Made by a program: the position numbers and the translations under genes
In this document: positions 1-8,516 of the stretch, piece after piece
How the letters are laid out: the number at the start of each line of letters is the position of its first letter
How positions within the stretch are numbered: position 1 is the stretch's first letter
From: Clostridia bacterium
Lineage (GTDB): Bacteria; Bacillota; Clostridia; TANB77; CAG-508
DNA length: 33,106 nt
Direction: 5' to 3'
Assembly: GCA_017458285.1 (NCBI GenBank)
Contig: JAFTFU010000025.1
Coordinates: 1-33,106 of the forward strand
Notes under the pieces: generated by a model
What the model was told of the DNA's origin: nothing
The model's input: the letters and a program-made list of their open reading frames with translations, nothing else
Databases searched by the model: none

Positions 1-4
1 AAAA

Positions 5-1036
5 TTAAGCATTTTCCATTAAAATGTCAATTAATTCTTTATAAGAAATTCCAGAAGCTTCAAATAGTTTTGGATACATACTTATAGGTGTAAATCCAGG
101 CATAGTATTAATTTCATTAATATAAATTTCTCCTGTTACATTTTCTATAAAGAAATCTACTCTTGAAATACCTTTTCCATCAATTGCTTTAAATGCTTTT
201 ATCGCTTGTTTTCTAATTTCTTCTGATTGTTCTTCTCTAATATTTGCAGGAATTAAAGTTTTTGATTCTTGATTTATGTATTTTGCTTCATAACTATAAA
301 ATTCTTCAGCAGATAGTACTTGCCCAACACATGAAGCAATTGTTTCTCCTTTATCTAATACCGCGCATTCAACTTCTTTTCCATCTATTCCTTGTTCAAT
401 TAGTATTTTAACATCAAACTTTCCAGCTTCTATTATGGCTTTTTTTAGTTCTTCACTATTGTCTGCTTTTGTAACGCCTACAGATGACCCTGAATTTGAT
501 GGTTTTACAAACATTGGATATTTGATATTTTCTTCTATGTTTTCTATAATTTTTTCAAGTGCCATTTTTTCTTCTTCAAGTTCATCATTTATATAAATAT
601 AATTATCTTCAATTTTCTTTATATATTGATATTTTGCTTGTTTAAGTCCCGCTTTTTCAAATACGATTTTCGCATATACTTTATCCATTCCTACTGATGA
701 ACCTAATACTTTGCAACCTACATAAGGCAATTTTAATAATTCAAATAGTCCTTGTATAGTTCCATCTTCTCCATATAATCCATGTAATACTGGAAATATT
801 ACATCTGCTTGCATTAAGTATTCTACTATATTTGGAATTCTTTGAGTATATTTTAAATTTATAGCCTCTTCATTTGGATTATATAAATATTTATACCAAA
901 CTCCATTTTTGTCTATGTATATTGGTAATATTTCATATTTTGTTTTATCTATGTTTGATAAAATTCCTTCTGCTGATTTTACAGAAACTTCATTTTCTGT
1001 GGACATTCCACCAAAAATTATACCTACTTTTTTCAT
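5..1036 (-). CDS. ddl: D-alanine--D-alanine ligase
   Basis: Complete 343-residue protein of the ATP-grasp D-Ala–D-Ala ligase family. It joins two D-alanines in the cytoplasm to make the dipeptide that MurF adds to the peptidoglycan precursor. The N-terminal GGMSTENEVS (residues 9–18) matches the family's first substrate loop. A central ATP-grasp segment (FVKPSNSGSSVGV) and a C-terminal NEINTMPGFT, which carries metal and substrate ligands, are also visible. Length is normal for the family. The start is supported by an AAGGA ribosome site. It lies 53 bp downstream of murF on the same strand, so the two probably share a transcript and supply and use the same dipeptide. No odd residues seen. Confidence 0.97.
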   Translation of the reverse strand: MKKVGIIFGGMSTENEVSVKSAEGILSNIDKTKYEILPIYIDKNGVWYKYLYNPNEEAINLKYTQRIPNIVEYLMQADVIFPVLHGLYGEDGTIQGLFELLKLPYVGCKVLGSSVGMDKVYAKIVFEKAGLKQAKYQYIKKIEDNYIYINDELEEEKMALEKIIENIEENIKYPMFVKPSNSGSSVGVTKADNSEELKKAIIEAGKFDVKILIEQGIDGKEVECAVLDKGETIASCVGQVLSAEEFYSYEAKYINQESKTLIPANIREEQSEEIRKQAIKAFKAIDGKGISRVDFFIENVTGEIYINEINTMPGFTPISMYPKLFEASGISYKELIDILMENA

Positions 1037-1089
1037 TTAAAATCCTTCCCTTCTGTTTTTATTTTATTAAAAATTTCTTTTTTTTAGAC

Positions 1090-2499
1090 TTATTTATTGT
1101 ATTCATTTACAATATCTTCTACAATCATGAAAAACTTCATTCCTTGTGATGCTTTAACTAAAATTTCATCATCACTACTCATTATTTGTAATAATCTTGA
1201 TTTAACAGCTTCGTTATTTTCTTCATAAAATATTTTTGATTTTTCTATTCCTTGTTTTTCCGCTTCTTCTGCAATATTTTTTGAAACTTTTCCTGAACAA
1301 ATTAAAATGTCAATTTTATTTTTTGCAACTTCTAGCCCTACTTTTTTGTGATATTCATCAGAAAAATCTCCTAATTCTAGCATATCCCCTAATACTGCAA
1401 TTTTTCTTTTTCCGTCTCTATTTCCTATATATTCTAATGCTGCTTTTGTAGATTCATAACTTGAATTGTAACTGTCATTTATTATTGTAGCACCATTTTT
1501 TAGTTTGATTATTTCCATACGTTTTTTTGTAAGTTCTGTTTGGCTAATTCCTTCTTTCATTTTTTCTGGTTCTACATTATATAGTTTTCCAATTGTTATT
1601 GCACATAATGCGTTATATACAAAATGTCTTCCTGGAACTGGAACTTCAATTTTGGTTTGATTATTTTCTATATTACACAAAAATTCCGTTTTTTGTTCCA
1701 TTTCATTTATATTTGTTGCTTCTATATCACTTTTGTTCTCTATTCCGTATGTATTTATTTCTATTTTTTGATTGTTTTCTTCAAACCATTTATGTAGTAA
1801 GTCATTGTCATTATTTATAACAATTCTTTTTGTTTCCATTCCGTCTAATATTTCTAATTTTGCCTTTAATATGTTTTCTCTTGACCCTAAATTTCCTATA
1901 TGTGATGACCCAACATTTGTTATTATAGCAGTTGTTGGTTTTGCAATTTTTGATAATCTACTTATTTCTCCGAAGTGGTTCATTCCCATTTCGATTATTG
2001 CAATTTCATGGTCTTTTAGTCTTAATAGTGTAAGTGGCATTCCTATGTCGTTATTGTTGTTTCCTTCTGTTTTTAATACTTTATATTTTTTTTCTAATAC
2101 ACTTGCGATTAAATCTTTTGTACTTGTTTTTCCAACACTCCCTGTAATTGCTATAATTGGAATATTATATAAACTTCTTTTAAATGCTGCTATTTGTTGC
2201 AAAGCTTCTATTGTGTCTTTTACTTTTATGATTGCATTTCCTTGTTTTTCTACTTCTTTTATTTCTTCTTCTGATATTTCTACGTCATCATTTATTATTA
2301 CAGCTTGTGCTCCTTTTTCCATTGCTTCTTTCCAAAATTTGTTTCCGTCAAATGACGCTCCTCTTATTGCTAAATATGTATCTCCTTTTTTTATTGTTCT
2401 TGTATCTTTTGAATATTCTTCGCATACCATGTTTTCGTTTCCTACTACTAGCGTTCCTTTTGTTACATCTATTATATTTTTTACTGTTATTTGGTTCAT
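1090..2499 (-). CDS. murF: UDP-N-acetylmuramoyl-tripeptide--D-alanyl-D-alanine ligase
   Basis: 469-residue Mur ligase. It adds D-Ala-D-Ala to the UDP-MurNAc-tripeptide with ATP hydrolysis, the last cytoplasmic step of peptidoglycan precursor synthesis. The P-loop GSVGKTSTK sits at residues 120–128, after an N-terminal substrate domain. IEMGMNHFGEISRL and INDSYNSSYEST are the MurF-type central and C-terminal motifs. The protein is full length. An AAGGA ribosome site precedes the ATG, and a good sigma-A promoter lies at 2532–2560. It is followed closely by ddl, which makes its dipeptide substrate. Confidence 0.97.
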   Translation of the reverse strand: MNQITVKNIIDVTKGTLVVGNENMVCEEYSKDTRTIKKGDTYLAIRGASFDGNKFWKEAMEKGAQAVIINDDVEISEEEIKEVEKQGNAIIKVKDTIEALQQIAAFKRSLYNIPIIAITGSVGKTSTKDLIASVLEKKYKVLKTEGNNNNDIGMPLTLLRLKDHEIAIIEMGMNHFGEISRLSKIAKPTTAIITNVGSSHIGNLGSRENILKAKLEILDGMETKRIVINNDNDLLHKWFEENNQKIEINTYGIENKSDIEATNINEMEQKTEFLCNIENNQTKIEVPVPGRHFVYNALCAITIGKLYNVEPEKMKEGISQTELTKKRMEIIKLKNGATIINDSYNSSYESTKAALEYIGNRDGKRKIAVLGDMLELGDFSDEYHKKVGLEVAKNKIDILICSGKVSKNIAEEAEKQGIEKSKIFYEENNEAVKSRLLQIMSSDDEILVKASQGMKFFMIVEDIVNEYNK

Positions 2500-2531
2500 A
2501 TTCGTCTATCCTTTCTCTTTTTATTTGTTAC

Positions 2532-2560
2532 ATTATATTCTTTTTATGTTTTTTTTGCAA
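2532..2560 (-). promoter_or_regulatory. Sigma-A type promoter of murF-ddl
   Basis: Read on the minus strand, TTGCAA (2560–2555) and TATAAT (2537–2532) are separated by exactly 17 bp. The predicted start of transcription is about 25 nt upstream of the murF ATG. The match is by consensus only. Confidence 0.7.
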
Positions 2561-2622
2561 CTGTTATTTTTGTATTCTTAAAAGTATTTGTTAATTGCTC
2601 CCTCTTCAAATATTTTTCATCA

Positions 2623-2653
2623 GAAAATCCAGCCATAATATAGCTGGATTTTC
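2623..2653. terminator. Perfect 11-bp hairpin between the SASP 3' end and the murF promoter
   Basis: GAAAATCCAGC (2623–2633) and GCTGGATTTTC (2643–2653) form a perfect stem with a 9-nt loop. On plus it is followed by a CCTTTTTA tract; on minus the downstream side is less T-rich. The only upstream gene is the minus-strand SASP gene, so it probably ends that transcript, or acts in both directions, and insulates the murF promoter. Confidence 0.55.
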
Positions 2654-2703
2654 CTTTTTATGGAGATTCAGGTCGGGTTACTCTACTTTATATTCCTACC
2701 TTC

Positions 2704-2784
2704 AAGAAGTTTTTTTGTAGTGTCCCCATCTGCAGTGCAGTGTCCCCATCTGCAAGAAGTTTTTTTGTAGTGTCCCTATCTGCA
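2704..2784. repeat. Degenerate direct repeat beside the SASP gene
   Basis: Two copies of a 31-bp unit starting AAGAAGTTTTTTTGTAGTG lie at 2704–2734 and 2754–2784, differing at one base. A partial third copy, containing CAGTGTCCCCATCTGC, lies between them. The second full copy ends at the base next to the SASP stop codon. The repeated core is AGTGTCCC[C/T]ATCTGCA. No open reading frame or transposase remnant is visible. Confidence 0.75.
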
Positions 2785-2955
2785 TTAAACTGATCTATTA
2801 GCAATTTCAATAGCTTTACTTACAATATTTCCACAAGTTTTAGAAGAAACGTTTGCCCAACTTCCACCATCGCTTTTAACTTGTTCGTAAACTCCTAATT
2901 CTCTAGCGATTTCTTCTTTAAGATTTTCAGACATTAATTTACTATTTCTAGACAT
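2785..2955 (-). CDS. Small acid-soluble spore protein, alpha/beta type
   Basis: A 56-residue protein. Alpha/beta SASPs coat forespore DNA, protect it from UV and heat, and are degraded at germination. The sequence shows LKEEIARELGV near residues 12–22, containing the family's germination-protease region (E-I-A), and a C-terminal helix GNIVSKAIEIANR that matches the second conserved SASP block. The start is fixed by a perfect AGGAGG about nine bases upstream. A CATAATA matching the sigma-G minus-10 consensus lies at 2983–2977. It is so close to the ribosome site that I give it little weight, and I see no good minus-35. A direct repeat begins at the stop codon. Confidence 0.85.
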   Translation of the reverse strand: MSRNSKLMSENLKEEIARELGVYEQVKSDGGSWANVSSKTCGNIVSKAIEIANRSV

Positions 2956-3013
2956 TTTTGCTTACCTCCTCGCTATTATTATGCTCAATAAATATCGTTT
3001 TACTTTGGCAATT

Positions 3014-4360
3014 TTATTCTGTAACTGTTCCATTTGGTGTATTTGTTATAATTAGTATATCTTCTTCTCTACCTGTTTCAGCATTAAAGTAAGCTAAAAA
3101 GTCTATATTATCAACTTTTCCTTGAATTTCATAGCAAAATATTTCTGTACTCCACTTAGTTGGGATTATTGCTAAATGTTTACTATTTACTTCAACTTGT
3201 TCGTTTATTTTGCTTAAGATTTCTTCTTCACTTATTTTTACTTCTGGAATTTGTCTTTCATAATGACAATTTAAATAATTTGATGTTTCAATTCCTAATA
3301 TTTCACCATCGTCCATTGCAATTTTTACTTTTATTAAATCTGCATATACTCTAACTCCATTTTGTTCATATGCAAAATTTATTGTGATACTTCCATTCTC
3401 CTTCAAGAAATACGTTTCTTTCATGTTGTTATAGCCTTTTTCTTTTAAGAAATTATTTGCTTTTTGGATTAATTCAGTATCTTCTAAAATTTCAGCATTA
3501 ACATTTCGGTTACTGTTCATATATACAACATGTCCACCTTTTTTTGAAATGGCAATATCTACTATATCATCATCTGGTGATTTTATAAAAAATGTGTATG
3601 TTGCAATTTCTCCATCTTCTGATAGCCCTTTGGATTCTATTTCTTTGATTCTATCTTTCCCGATAAATTCCTCTGCTTTTTGTTTTGCTTCTTCTTCGCT
3701 AATTTCATCCCCTGTTAGACCCTTTTTCTCTTGAGTTGTAATATGGTCAGAAAAAGCTCCGTCATAAATTAACCCTGAATACTCATGAAAATTTTCTTCT
3801 AATTTTGCAAAACTATCTTGTGATATATTTGAAACTTCTTTTGCAAACATTGCATTATCATCTTTTTTTAGATCTTTCCATTTTATTCTGTTTGTGTTTA
3901 TATCTTCTGATAATTGATTTAATACATTTGAGAGTTCAATACTGTATTCATATAATTCTTTTAAATTGTTTAAATCTTCTTCAGTTAAATCTTCATTTTT
4001 TATGTTTTTTCGTGATAATGTATAACTGTATTCACTAACCTGATTTAAAAATTTTGCTGTTTTTTCAAGCTCCTGCGTTTCTAGCGGTATCATTCCTAAA
4101 TATGTTTCTGCTAAATTTGCTTCTTGCCATACGTGTGTTAAGGTTTCGGCTGCATGTGTTGAATCGCTCGAAATTAATGATTTTGCTAAATATGTTTTTA
4201 CATTTTGTGTGTAATCTACTAATTGAAAAAATGCCATATTATAATTGTTTTCTGTTGAAACAGTGAAAGCTTTTTGTTTTTGATATAACTTGTATCCAAG
4301 TGCAATTGATACAACTGTAAGTAATATTATCGCAATAATAAAAATTCTGTTTTTCTTCAT
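3014..4360 (-). CDS. ypeB: Germination protein YpeB
   Basis: 448 residues with an N-terminal membrane anchor (about residues 5–22), an alpha-helical N-terminal region, and a C-terminal half of PepSY-like repeats (for example EISEEEAKQKAEEFIG and KISEEEILSKINEQV). In Bacillus, YpeB sits in the spore inner membrane and is needed to localise and stabilise the cortex-lytic enzyme SleB, with which it is usually cotranscribed. Here there is no sleB next to it: downstream is the SASP gene, and upstream is divergent ugtP. Length is the family norm. The start is supported by AAGGAAG upstream. Expected forespore regulation is not evident from the sequence. Confidence 0.9.
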   Translation of the reverse strand: MKKNRIFIIAIILLTVVSIALGYKLYQKQKAFTVSTENNYNMAFFQLVDYTQNVKTYLAKSLISSDSTHAAETLTHVWQEANLAETYLGMIPLETQELEKTAKFLNQVSEYSYTLSRKNIKNEDLTEEDLNNLKELYEYSIELSNVLNQLSEDINTNRIKWKDLKKDDNAMFAKEVSNISQDSFAKLEENFHEYSGLIYDGAFSDHITTQEKKGLTGDEISEEEAKQKAEEFIGKDRIKEIESKGLSEDGEIATYTFFIKSPDDDIVDIAISKKGGHVVYMNSNRNVNAEILEDTELIQKANNFLKEKGYNNMKETYFLKENGSITINFAYEQNGVRVYADLIKVKIAMDDGEILGIETSNYLNCHYERQIPEVKISEEEILSKINEQVEVNSKHLAIIPTKWSTEIFCYEIQGKVDNIDFLAYFNAETGREEDILIITNTPNGTVTE

Positions 4361-4423
4361 TTATTATTTCTTCCTTTCGATTTTGTATACTAATTTATAT
4401 TTTATATTTTTTTCGAAAAAATA

Positions 4424-4452
4424 TTCAATTTTTGTTACTTTTATGGTAAAAT
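4424..4452 (+). promoter_or_regulatory. Candidate promoter of ugtP
   Basis: TTCAAT (4424–4429) and TAAAAT (4447–4452) have a 17-bp spacer. Both hexamers deviate from consensus, so the assignment is tentative. It would give a leader of roughly 57 nt that contains the Shine-Dalgarno hairpin. Confidence 0.4.
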
Positions 4453-4475
4453 TAGAAAAATTTCTTAATTTTATG

Positions 4476-4518
4476 AAAGGAGCTTTGATTTATTTTTATA
4501 AATCAATTTTAAATAATG
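4476..4518 (+). promoter_or_regulatory. Shine-Dalgarno, hairpin and start codon of ugtP
   Basis: The only plausible Shine-Dalgarno, AAAGGAG (4476–4482), is 33 nt before the ATG at 4516, which is too far for normal initiation. Between them is a perfect 9-bp hairpin: TTGATTTAT (4485–4493), loop TTTT, ATAAATCAA (4498–4506). If folded, it leaves two bases before and nine after, an effective spacing of 11 nt. The same layout occurs at spmA. Phage T4 gene 25 is a known precedent for a hairpin bringing a distant Shine-Dalgarno to its start codon. Confidence 0.7.
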
Positions 4519-5640
4519 AAAAAAGTTTTAATTTTTTATGCATCTTATGGTGGTGGTCACTTGTCTGCTGCTCGCTCTGTTAAAGAGTTTATTGATGAAA
4601 ATTATCCAAATGTTGATAGTGAATTAATTGATTGTGTTAAATATATAAATAAAGCTTTTAATACTTTAACAACAAAAGCCTATTCAGAAATGGCAAAAAA
4701 AGTTCCAAAGTTGTGGGGAAATATCTATAAAAAATCTGAAAGAGGCCCTTTTGCAGAAATTAGCAATACATCTAATAAAATAATGGCTGTTAAGTTAAAT
4801 AAATTGTTGAAAGAAAAAAATCCAGATTTAATAATTTCTACGCATCCTTTTGGAAGCCAAATGTGTAGCTATTTAAAGAAAAAGGGCAAGCTAAACGCAA
4901 AAATCGCAACAATTATGACAGATTATGCACCACATAATCAATGGCTTGTTGGACACAGCTTTGTAGATTATTTTTTTGTATCTCATGAGGGTATGAAAGA
5001 TTCTCTTGCTAAATCTGGTATTGAAACTTTTAAAATTTATGTGACGGGAATTCCTTTATCTAATAAATTTTTGCTTAAATATGAAAAGTCTGATATTTTG
5101 AAGAATTTTGGACTTGAACCTAACAAAAAAACAGTTTTATTTTTCGGTGGCGGAGAATTTGGTTTAGGTAAAACAAAAACTTTAAAAATTTTTAAGTCTT
5201 TCCTTGAAAGTGATGATATCCAGATTGTTGCAATTTCTGGTAAAAATCATAAGATGAAAGAAAATTTTGAAAATATGGTTGAAGAAAGTCATAAAGAAAG
5301 TTTTGTTAAAATTTTGGAATATACAGATAAAGTTCCTGAGCTTATGTACATCTCAGATTTAGTTGTTACAAAACCTGGTGGCCTTACAACTACAGAGAGT
5401 TTAGCTTCTGGCCTTCCTATTGTTATTATTAATCCAATTCCTGGTCAAGAAGAGGATAATGCTGAATATTTGGAACATAACAAGGTGGCAATCTGGATTA
5501 AAAATGATGATGATGTGGAGCATGTTTTATCAGATTTATTTTCTGATTCTGATAAAATGCAAGAAATGAAAGTTCGTGCTCGCCTTTTGGCTAAAAGAAA
5601 TTCTACTAGGGATATTTGCAAGATTTTATTTGAAGAATAG
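4516..5640 (+). CDS. ugtP: Processive diacylglycerol glucosyltransferase family protein (UgtP/MGDG synthase type)
   Basis: 374-residue GT28-family glycosyltransferase. Relatives transfer glucose or galactose from a UDP-sugar to diacylglycerol on the inner membrane face, making glycolipids that anchor lipoteichoic acid. The N-terminal ASYGGGHLSAAR (residues 9–20) is the MGDG-synthase signature. The C-terminal domain has VVTKPGGLTTTES and PGQEEDNAEYL, the nucleotide-sugar binding region. The start is chosen by homology of the N-terminus (MKKVLIFYASYGGGH) although its ribosome site is distant and hairpin-bridged. A 37-codon frame beginning ATG at 4473 overlaps the start in another frame. Which sugar and how many units are added cannot be read from the sequence. 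Confidence 0.88.
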   Translation: MKKVLIFYASYGGGHLSAARSVKEFIDENYPNVDSELIDCVKYINKAFNTLTTKAYSEMAKKVPKLWGNIYKKSERGPFAEISNTSNKIMAVKLNKLLKEKNPDLIISTHPFGSQMCSYLKKKGKLNAKIATIMTDYAPHNQWLVGHSFVDYFFVSHEGMKDSLAKSGIETFKIYVTGIPLSNKFLLKYEKSDILKNFGLEPNKKTVLFFGGGEFGLGKTKTLKIFKSFLESDDIQIVAISGKNHKMKENFENMVEESHKESFVKILEYTDKVPELMYISDLVVTKPGGLTTTESLASGLPIVIINPIPGQEEDNAEYLEHNKVAIWIKNDDDVEHVLSDLFSDSDKMQEMKVRARLLAKRNSTRDICKILFEE

Positions 5641-5666
5641 AATTATATTATGGTTTATAAATTATA

Positions 5667-5709
5667 TGAGAGAAAATGTGTATTTTTTTAAATTTAACAT
5701 TTTCTCTCA
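5667..5709 (+). terminator. 13-bp hairpin after ugtP
   Basis: TGAGAGAAAATGT (5667–5679) pairs perfectly with ACATTTTCTCTCA (5697–5709), with a 17-nt T-rich loop. The right arm is the start of the first 63-bp repeat. It is 27 bp after the ugtP stop and is the likely transcript end, though the T-run is in the loop rather than after the stem. Confidence 0.5.
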
Positions 5710-5871
5710 ATGACGCACTTTTTCTGCTCTCTGGCACAAAATGTTATTTTTTATTTTTAACATTTTCTCTCAGTGGCGCACTTTTTCTGCTCTCTGGTAC
5801 AAAATGTTATTTTTTATTTTTAACATTTTCTCTCAGTGGCGCACTTTTTCTGCTCTCTGGTACAAAATGTT
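5696..5871. repeat. Three tandem 63-bp repeats between convergent ugtP and recR
   Basis: Units start with AACATTTTCTCTCA at 5696, 5759 and 5822, a constant 63-bp period. The third is truncated at 5871, seven bases before the recR stop codon. Each unit begins AACATTTT and carries AAAATGTT about 50 bp in, an 8-bp inverted pair followed by a T-rich run, so each unit can fold as a terminator-like hairpin. Unit 1 differs from units 2 and 3 at a few bases. Because 63 is divisible by three, the plus strand has an open frame with 21-residue repeats; I regard it as spurious. A related pair of units lies at 24408–24520. Confidence 0.9.
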
Positions 5872-5877
5872 CATTTT

Positions 5878-6477
5878 TTAAATTTCTCTTCTTCCTTCTA
5901 AAGCTTTCATCAAAGTAACTTCATCTGTATATTCCAAATCTCCACCAACAGGAATTCCGTGTGCAATTCTTGTAACACGCACTCCTAAAGGTTTAATTAA
6001 TTTTGATAAATACATAGCTGTTGCTTCCCCTTCAACTCTAGGGTTTGTAGCTAAAATCACCTCTTTAACTTGTCCATCCATTAAACGTGCAAGTAATTCT
6101 TTAATTTTAATATCATCTGGTCCAATTCCATTCATAGGAGATATTGAGCCATGTAGTACATGGTAAACTCCTTTAAATTCATGAGTTCTTTCCATTGCAA
6201 TTATATCTTTTACATCTTCAACTACACAAATAATTGATTGATCTCTTTTAGTATTTCCACAAATTGTACAAGGGTCTGTATCTGAAATGTTATAGCATTT
6301 GCTACAATATTTTAAATTTTTTTTAGCATTTATAATAGAAGAAACAAACGAATTTGTTTCTTCTTCTGAACAGTTTAGCATGTGGAATGCAAGTCTTACT
6401 GCTGTTTTATGACCAATGCTAGGTAGTTTTTCAAAACTTTCTATTAACTTTTCTATTGATGGTGAAAAAACTGACAT
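5878..6477 (-). CDS. recR: Recombination mediator protein RecR
   Basis: 199 residues, the normal RecR length. RecR works with RecO and RecF to load RecA at single-stranded gaps. Visible features are the N-terminal helix-hairpin-helix ([18 protein letters not shown]), a four-cysteine zinc site (Cys58, 61, 70, 73) and a Toprim domain (ICVVEDVKD onward). It is 11 bp after ybaB, in the conserved dnaX-ybaB-recR operon, with its own GGAG ribosome site. The tandem repeats sit right after its stop codon. Confidence 0.97.
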   Translation of the reverse strand: MSVFSPSIEKLIESFEKLPSIGHKTAVRLAFHMLNCSEEETNSFVSSIINAKKNLKYCSKCYNISDTDPCTICGNTKRDQSIICVVEDVKDIIAMERTHEFKGVYHVLHGSISPMNGIGPDDIKIKELLARLMDGQVKEVILATNPRVEGEATAMYLSKLIKPLGVRVTRIAHGIPVGGDLEYTDEVTLMKALEGRREI

Positions 6478-6488
6478 AGTTTATCTCC

Positions 6489-6830
6489 TTACATAATTCC
6501 TGGTATGTTAAATTTTCCCATTGAAGCTGCTTGTGCACTATCAGCTTTCTTTAATGCTTCATTTACACAAGTTAATATTAAATCTTGTAACATTTCAACA
6601 TCATCTGGATCTACTACTTCAGGTTTTATAATTATTTCTTTTACAACTTTTTCTCCTGAAACTTTTACGCTTACTGCTCCGCCTCCTGCTGTTGCATCAA
6701 ATTCCTTTACTGCAATTTCTGCTTGAGATTTTTCTAAATCCTCTTGCATTTTTTTTGCTTGTTTCATTAAATTATTGATGTTCATTCCACCAAATCCTCC
6801 CATTCCTGGGAATCCTCCTCTTTTAGACAT
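6489..6830 (-). CDS. YbaB/EbfC family nucleoid-associated protein
   Basis: 113 residues with a glycine/methionine-rich N-terminus (GGFPGMGGFGGMNINNLM) followed by the YbaB helix (MKQAKKMQEDLEKSQAEI) and beta region ending in the DPDDVEMLQDLILTCVNEAL helix. Members are small dimeric DNA-binding proteins. The position between dnaX and recR is conserved across bacteria. An AAGGAAG ribosome site precedes the ATG, 16 bp after the dnaX stop. Confidence 0.95.
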   Translation of the reverse strand: MSKRGGFPGMGGFGGMNINNLMKQAKKMQEDLEKSQAEIAVKEFDATAGGGAVSVKVSGEKVVKEIIIKPEVVDPDDVEMLQDLILTCVNEALKKADSAQAASMGKFNIPGIM

Positions 6831-6846
6831 ATCGTTTACTTCCTTT

Positions 6847-8472
6847 CTATTCTAATATATTAAATGGTATACCATTTCCATTTGCTAAGTTCGTTAGCTC
6901 ATTTTCTGCAGCATCTTTATATTCAACTTCGTGAATATTGCTGTCTATATATTTTACTTGCATTTGCTTTCCACAAGCTGTTGAAATTAGGTCATTTACC
7001 ATTTTCAAATTATCTTGTGATTCTAACACTGTTTTTCCAAATCCTGTTAAGCCATTTGGAAATTCCACTCCTATTACATTGTCGTTTATTTCTCTAGCTG
7101 TAGTGTTTATCAAATTCGTGTATACTGTCATTTTTCTATTTTTCTTTAATTCCTCCACAATTTGTGGCCAGTATTCCTGTGTTTTTCCAAGCGGAATTTT
7201 TATTTTGGTTTTTACTTCATTTGGATTTGCGTTTTCCACATTTTTTGCATTATTTGTGGATTGTTGCATTGCAATTTTATTATTTCTTATATAGTTTTCA
7301 ATTTTGTTAATTCTTTGTGCTAATTCTCCATTTGCTGCCGTATTTACACTAACTCCAACATTTCCTGAAGTTTGTGTTACATATGTACCTTCTTCTTGCT
7401 TATTACAAAGACTTATAATTCCTGCTTCAAATACAATTATTTTTTGCGTTGATAATTTTATATCATTCTCTAACTTTGAAAAATCATATATTAACTGTAT
7501 GGCTCTTTGTTTTGTAATTTTTTCTGAAAGCTCTTTTAATTCTTTCATTTCTTGTTCATTATAAAGTTCTATTTTTCCATTTGCTTTACAAATTAAAATA
7601 TCTTTTACGTATTTTATAGTTTCCCATAAAAAGTTATTTAAATCTTTTCCTTCTTCTAATACTTTATTTGTAACTTCTAATGCTTCATCTACATTATATT
7701 CGATTATAGCTTGTGTAATACCATGTATATAGGTTCTTTTCGGTATTCCAACCAACTCTTTTATTTTATCCTCATCTATATTATTGTTTCCGTCTTGAAC
7801 ACATCTTTCTAATATAGATAATGCATCTCTCATTGCACCTTCAGATAATACTGCGACTATGTTTAAAGCTTCTTCTGTTATTTCAATTTCACTTTCTTTG
7901 CATACTATTTTTAATCTTTTTATTATATCTTGATTTGATATTCTTTTAAAATCAAATCTTTGGCATCTTGATAGTATTGTTGCTGGCAACTTTTGAGGTT
8001 CAGTTGTTGCTAAAATAAATTTAACATGTTCTGGTGGCTCTTCTAATGTTTTTAATAATGCGTTAAATGCGCCTGTTGATAACATGTGTACCTCATCTAT
8101 TATATAAACTCTATATTTAGCTTTAGATGGTAAAAAATTTACTTCTTCCCTTATAGTTCTTATATCTTCAACACTGTTGTTTGATGCAGCATCCATTTCT
8201 ACAATGTCTGTTAATGCTCCAGATATTGCTTCCTTGCATATTTCGCAATTATTGCATGGTTCTCCCTCTTGTGGGTTTAAGCAATTTACAGCTCTTGCAA
8301 GAATTTTTGCAGCAGATGTTTTTCCTGTTCCTCTACATCCATTAAACAAATATGCATGCCCTACTCTTCCAGATATTATCTGATTTTTAATTGTTTTTGT
8401 TATGTGTTCTTGCCCAACCATTTCTCCAAACGTTGTTGGTCTAAACTTCCTATAAAGTGCTGTGTATCCCAT
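6847..8472 (-). CDS. dnaX: DNA polymerase III subunit gamma/tau
   Basis: 541 residues. This is the AAA+ clamp-loader ATPase that loads the sliding clamp and bridges polymerase cores. Walker A GCRGTGKTS is at residues 45–53, a zinc site has Cys64, 73, 76 and 79, and Walker B with DEVHML is near 126–131; sensor region LATTEPQKLP follows. Domain III and a tau-like C-terminal extension are present, with a low-complexity linker near residues 370–410. An AAAGGATG ribosome site precedes the start. The SRP RNA gene ends 44 bp upstream, and ybaB-recR follow. I did not identify a programmed frameshift site. Confidence 0.96.
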   Translation of the reverse strand: MGYTALYRKFRPTTFGEMVGQEHITKTIKNQIISGRVGHAYLFNGCRGTGKTSAAKILARAVNCLNPQEGEPCNNCEICKEAISGALTDIVEMDAASNNSVEDIRTIREEVNFLPSKAKYRVYIIDEVHMLSTGAFNALLKTLEEPPEHVKFILATTEPQKLPATILSRCQRFDFKRISNQDIIKRLKIVCKESEIEITEEALNIVAVLSEGAMRDALSILERCVQDGNNNIDEDKIKELVGIPKRTYIHGITQAIIEYNVDEALEVTNKVLEEGKDLNNFLWETIKYVKDILICKANGKIELYNEQEMKELKELSEKITKQRAIQLIYDFSKLENDIKLSTQKIIVFEAGIISLCNKQEEGTYVTQTSGNVGVSVNTAANGELAQRINKIENYIRNNKIAMQQSTNNAKNVENANPNEVKTKIKIPLGKTQEYWPQIVEELKKNRKMTVYTNLINTTAREINDNVIGVEFPNGLTGFGKTVLESQDNLKMVNDLISTACGKQMQVKYIDSNIHEVEYKDAAENELTNLANGNGIPFNILE

Positions 8473-8516
8473 TATTTCACATCCTTTATAATTTTACTTA
8501 AAAAATGGTGTGAACT

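Noticed and set aside
2977..2983. CATAATA as a sigma-G minus-10 for the SASP gene.
   Set aside because: It would put the transcript start at the ribosome site, and no good minus-35 is present, so I did not list it as a promoter.
5696..5871. Possible CRISPR array.
   Set aside because: The units are directly tandem with no variable spacers, and no cas gene is present.
5676..5918. Plus-strand open frame with 21-residue repeats.
   Set aside because: It exists only because the repeat period of 63 is a multiple of three. It lacks a ribosome site and runs into recR on the other strand.
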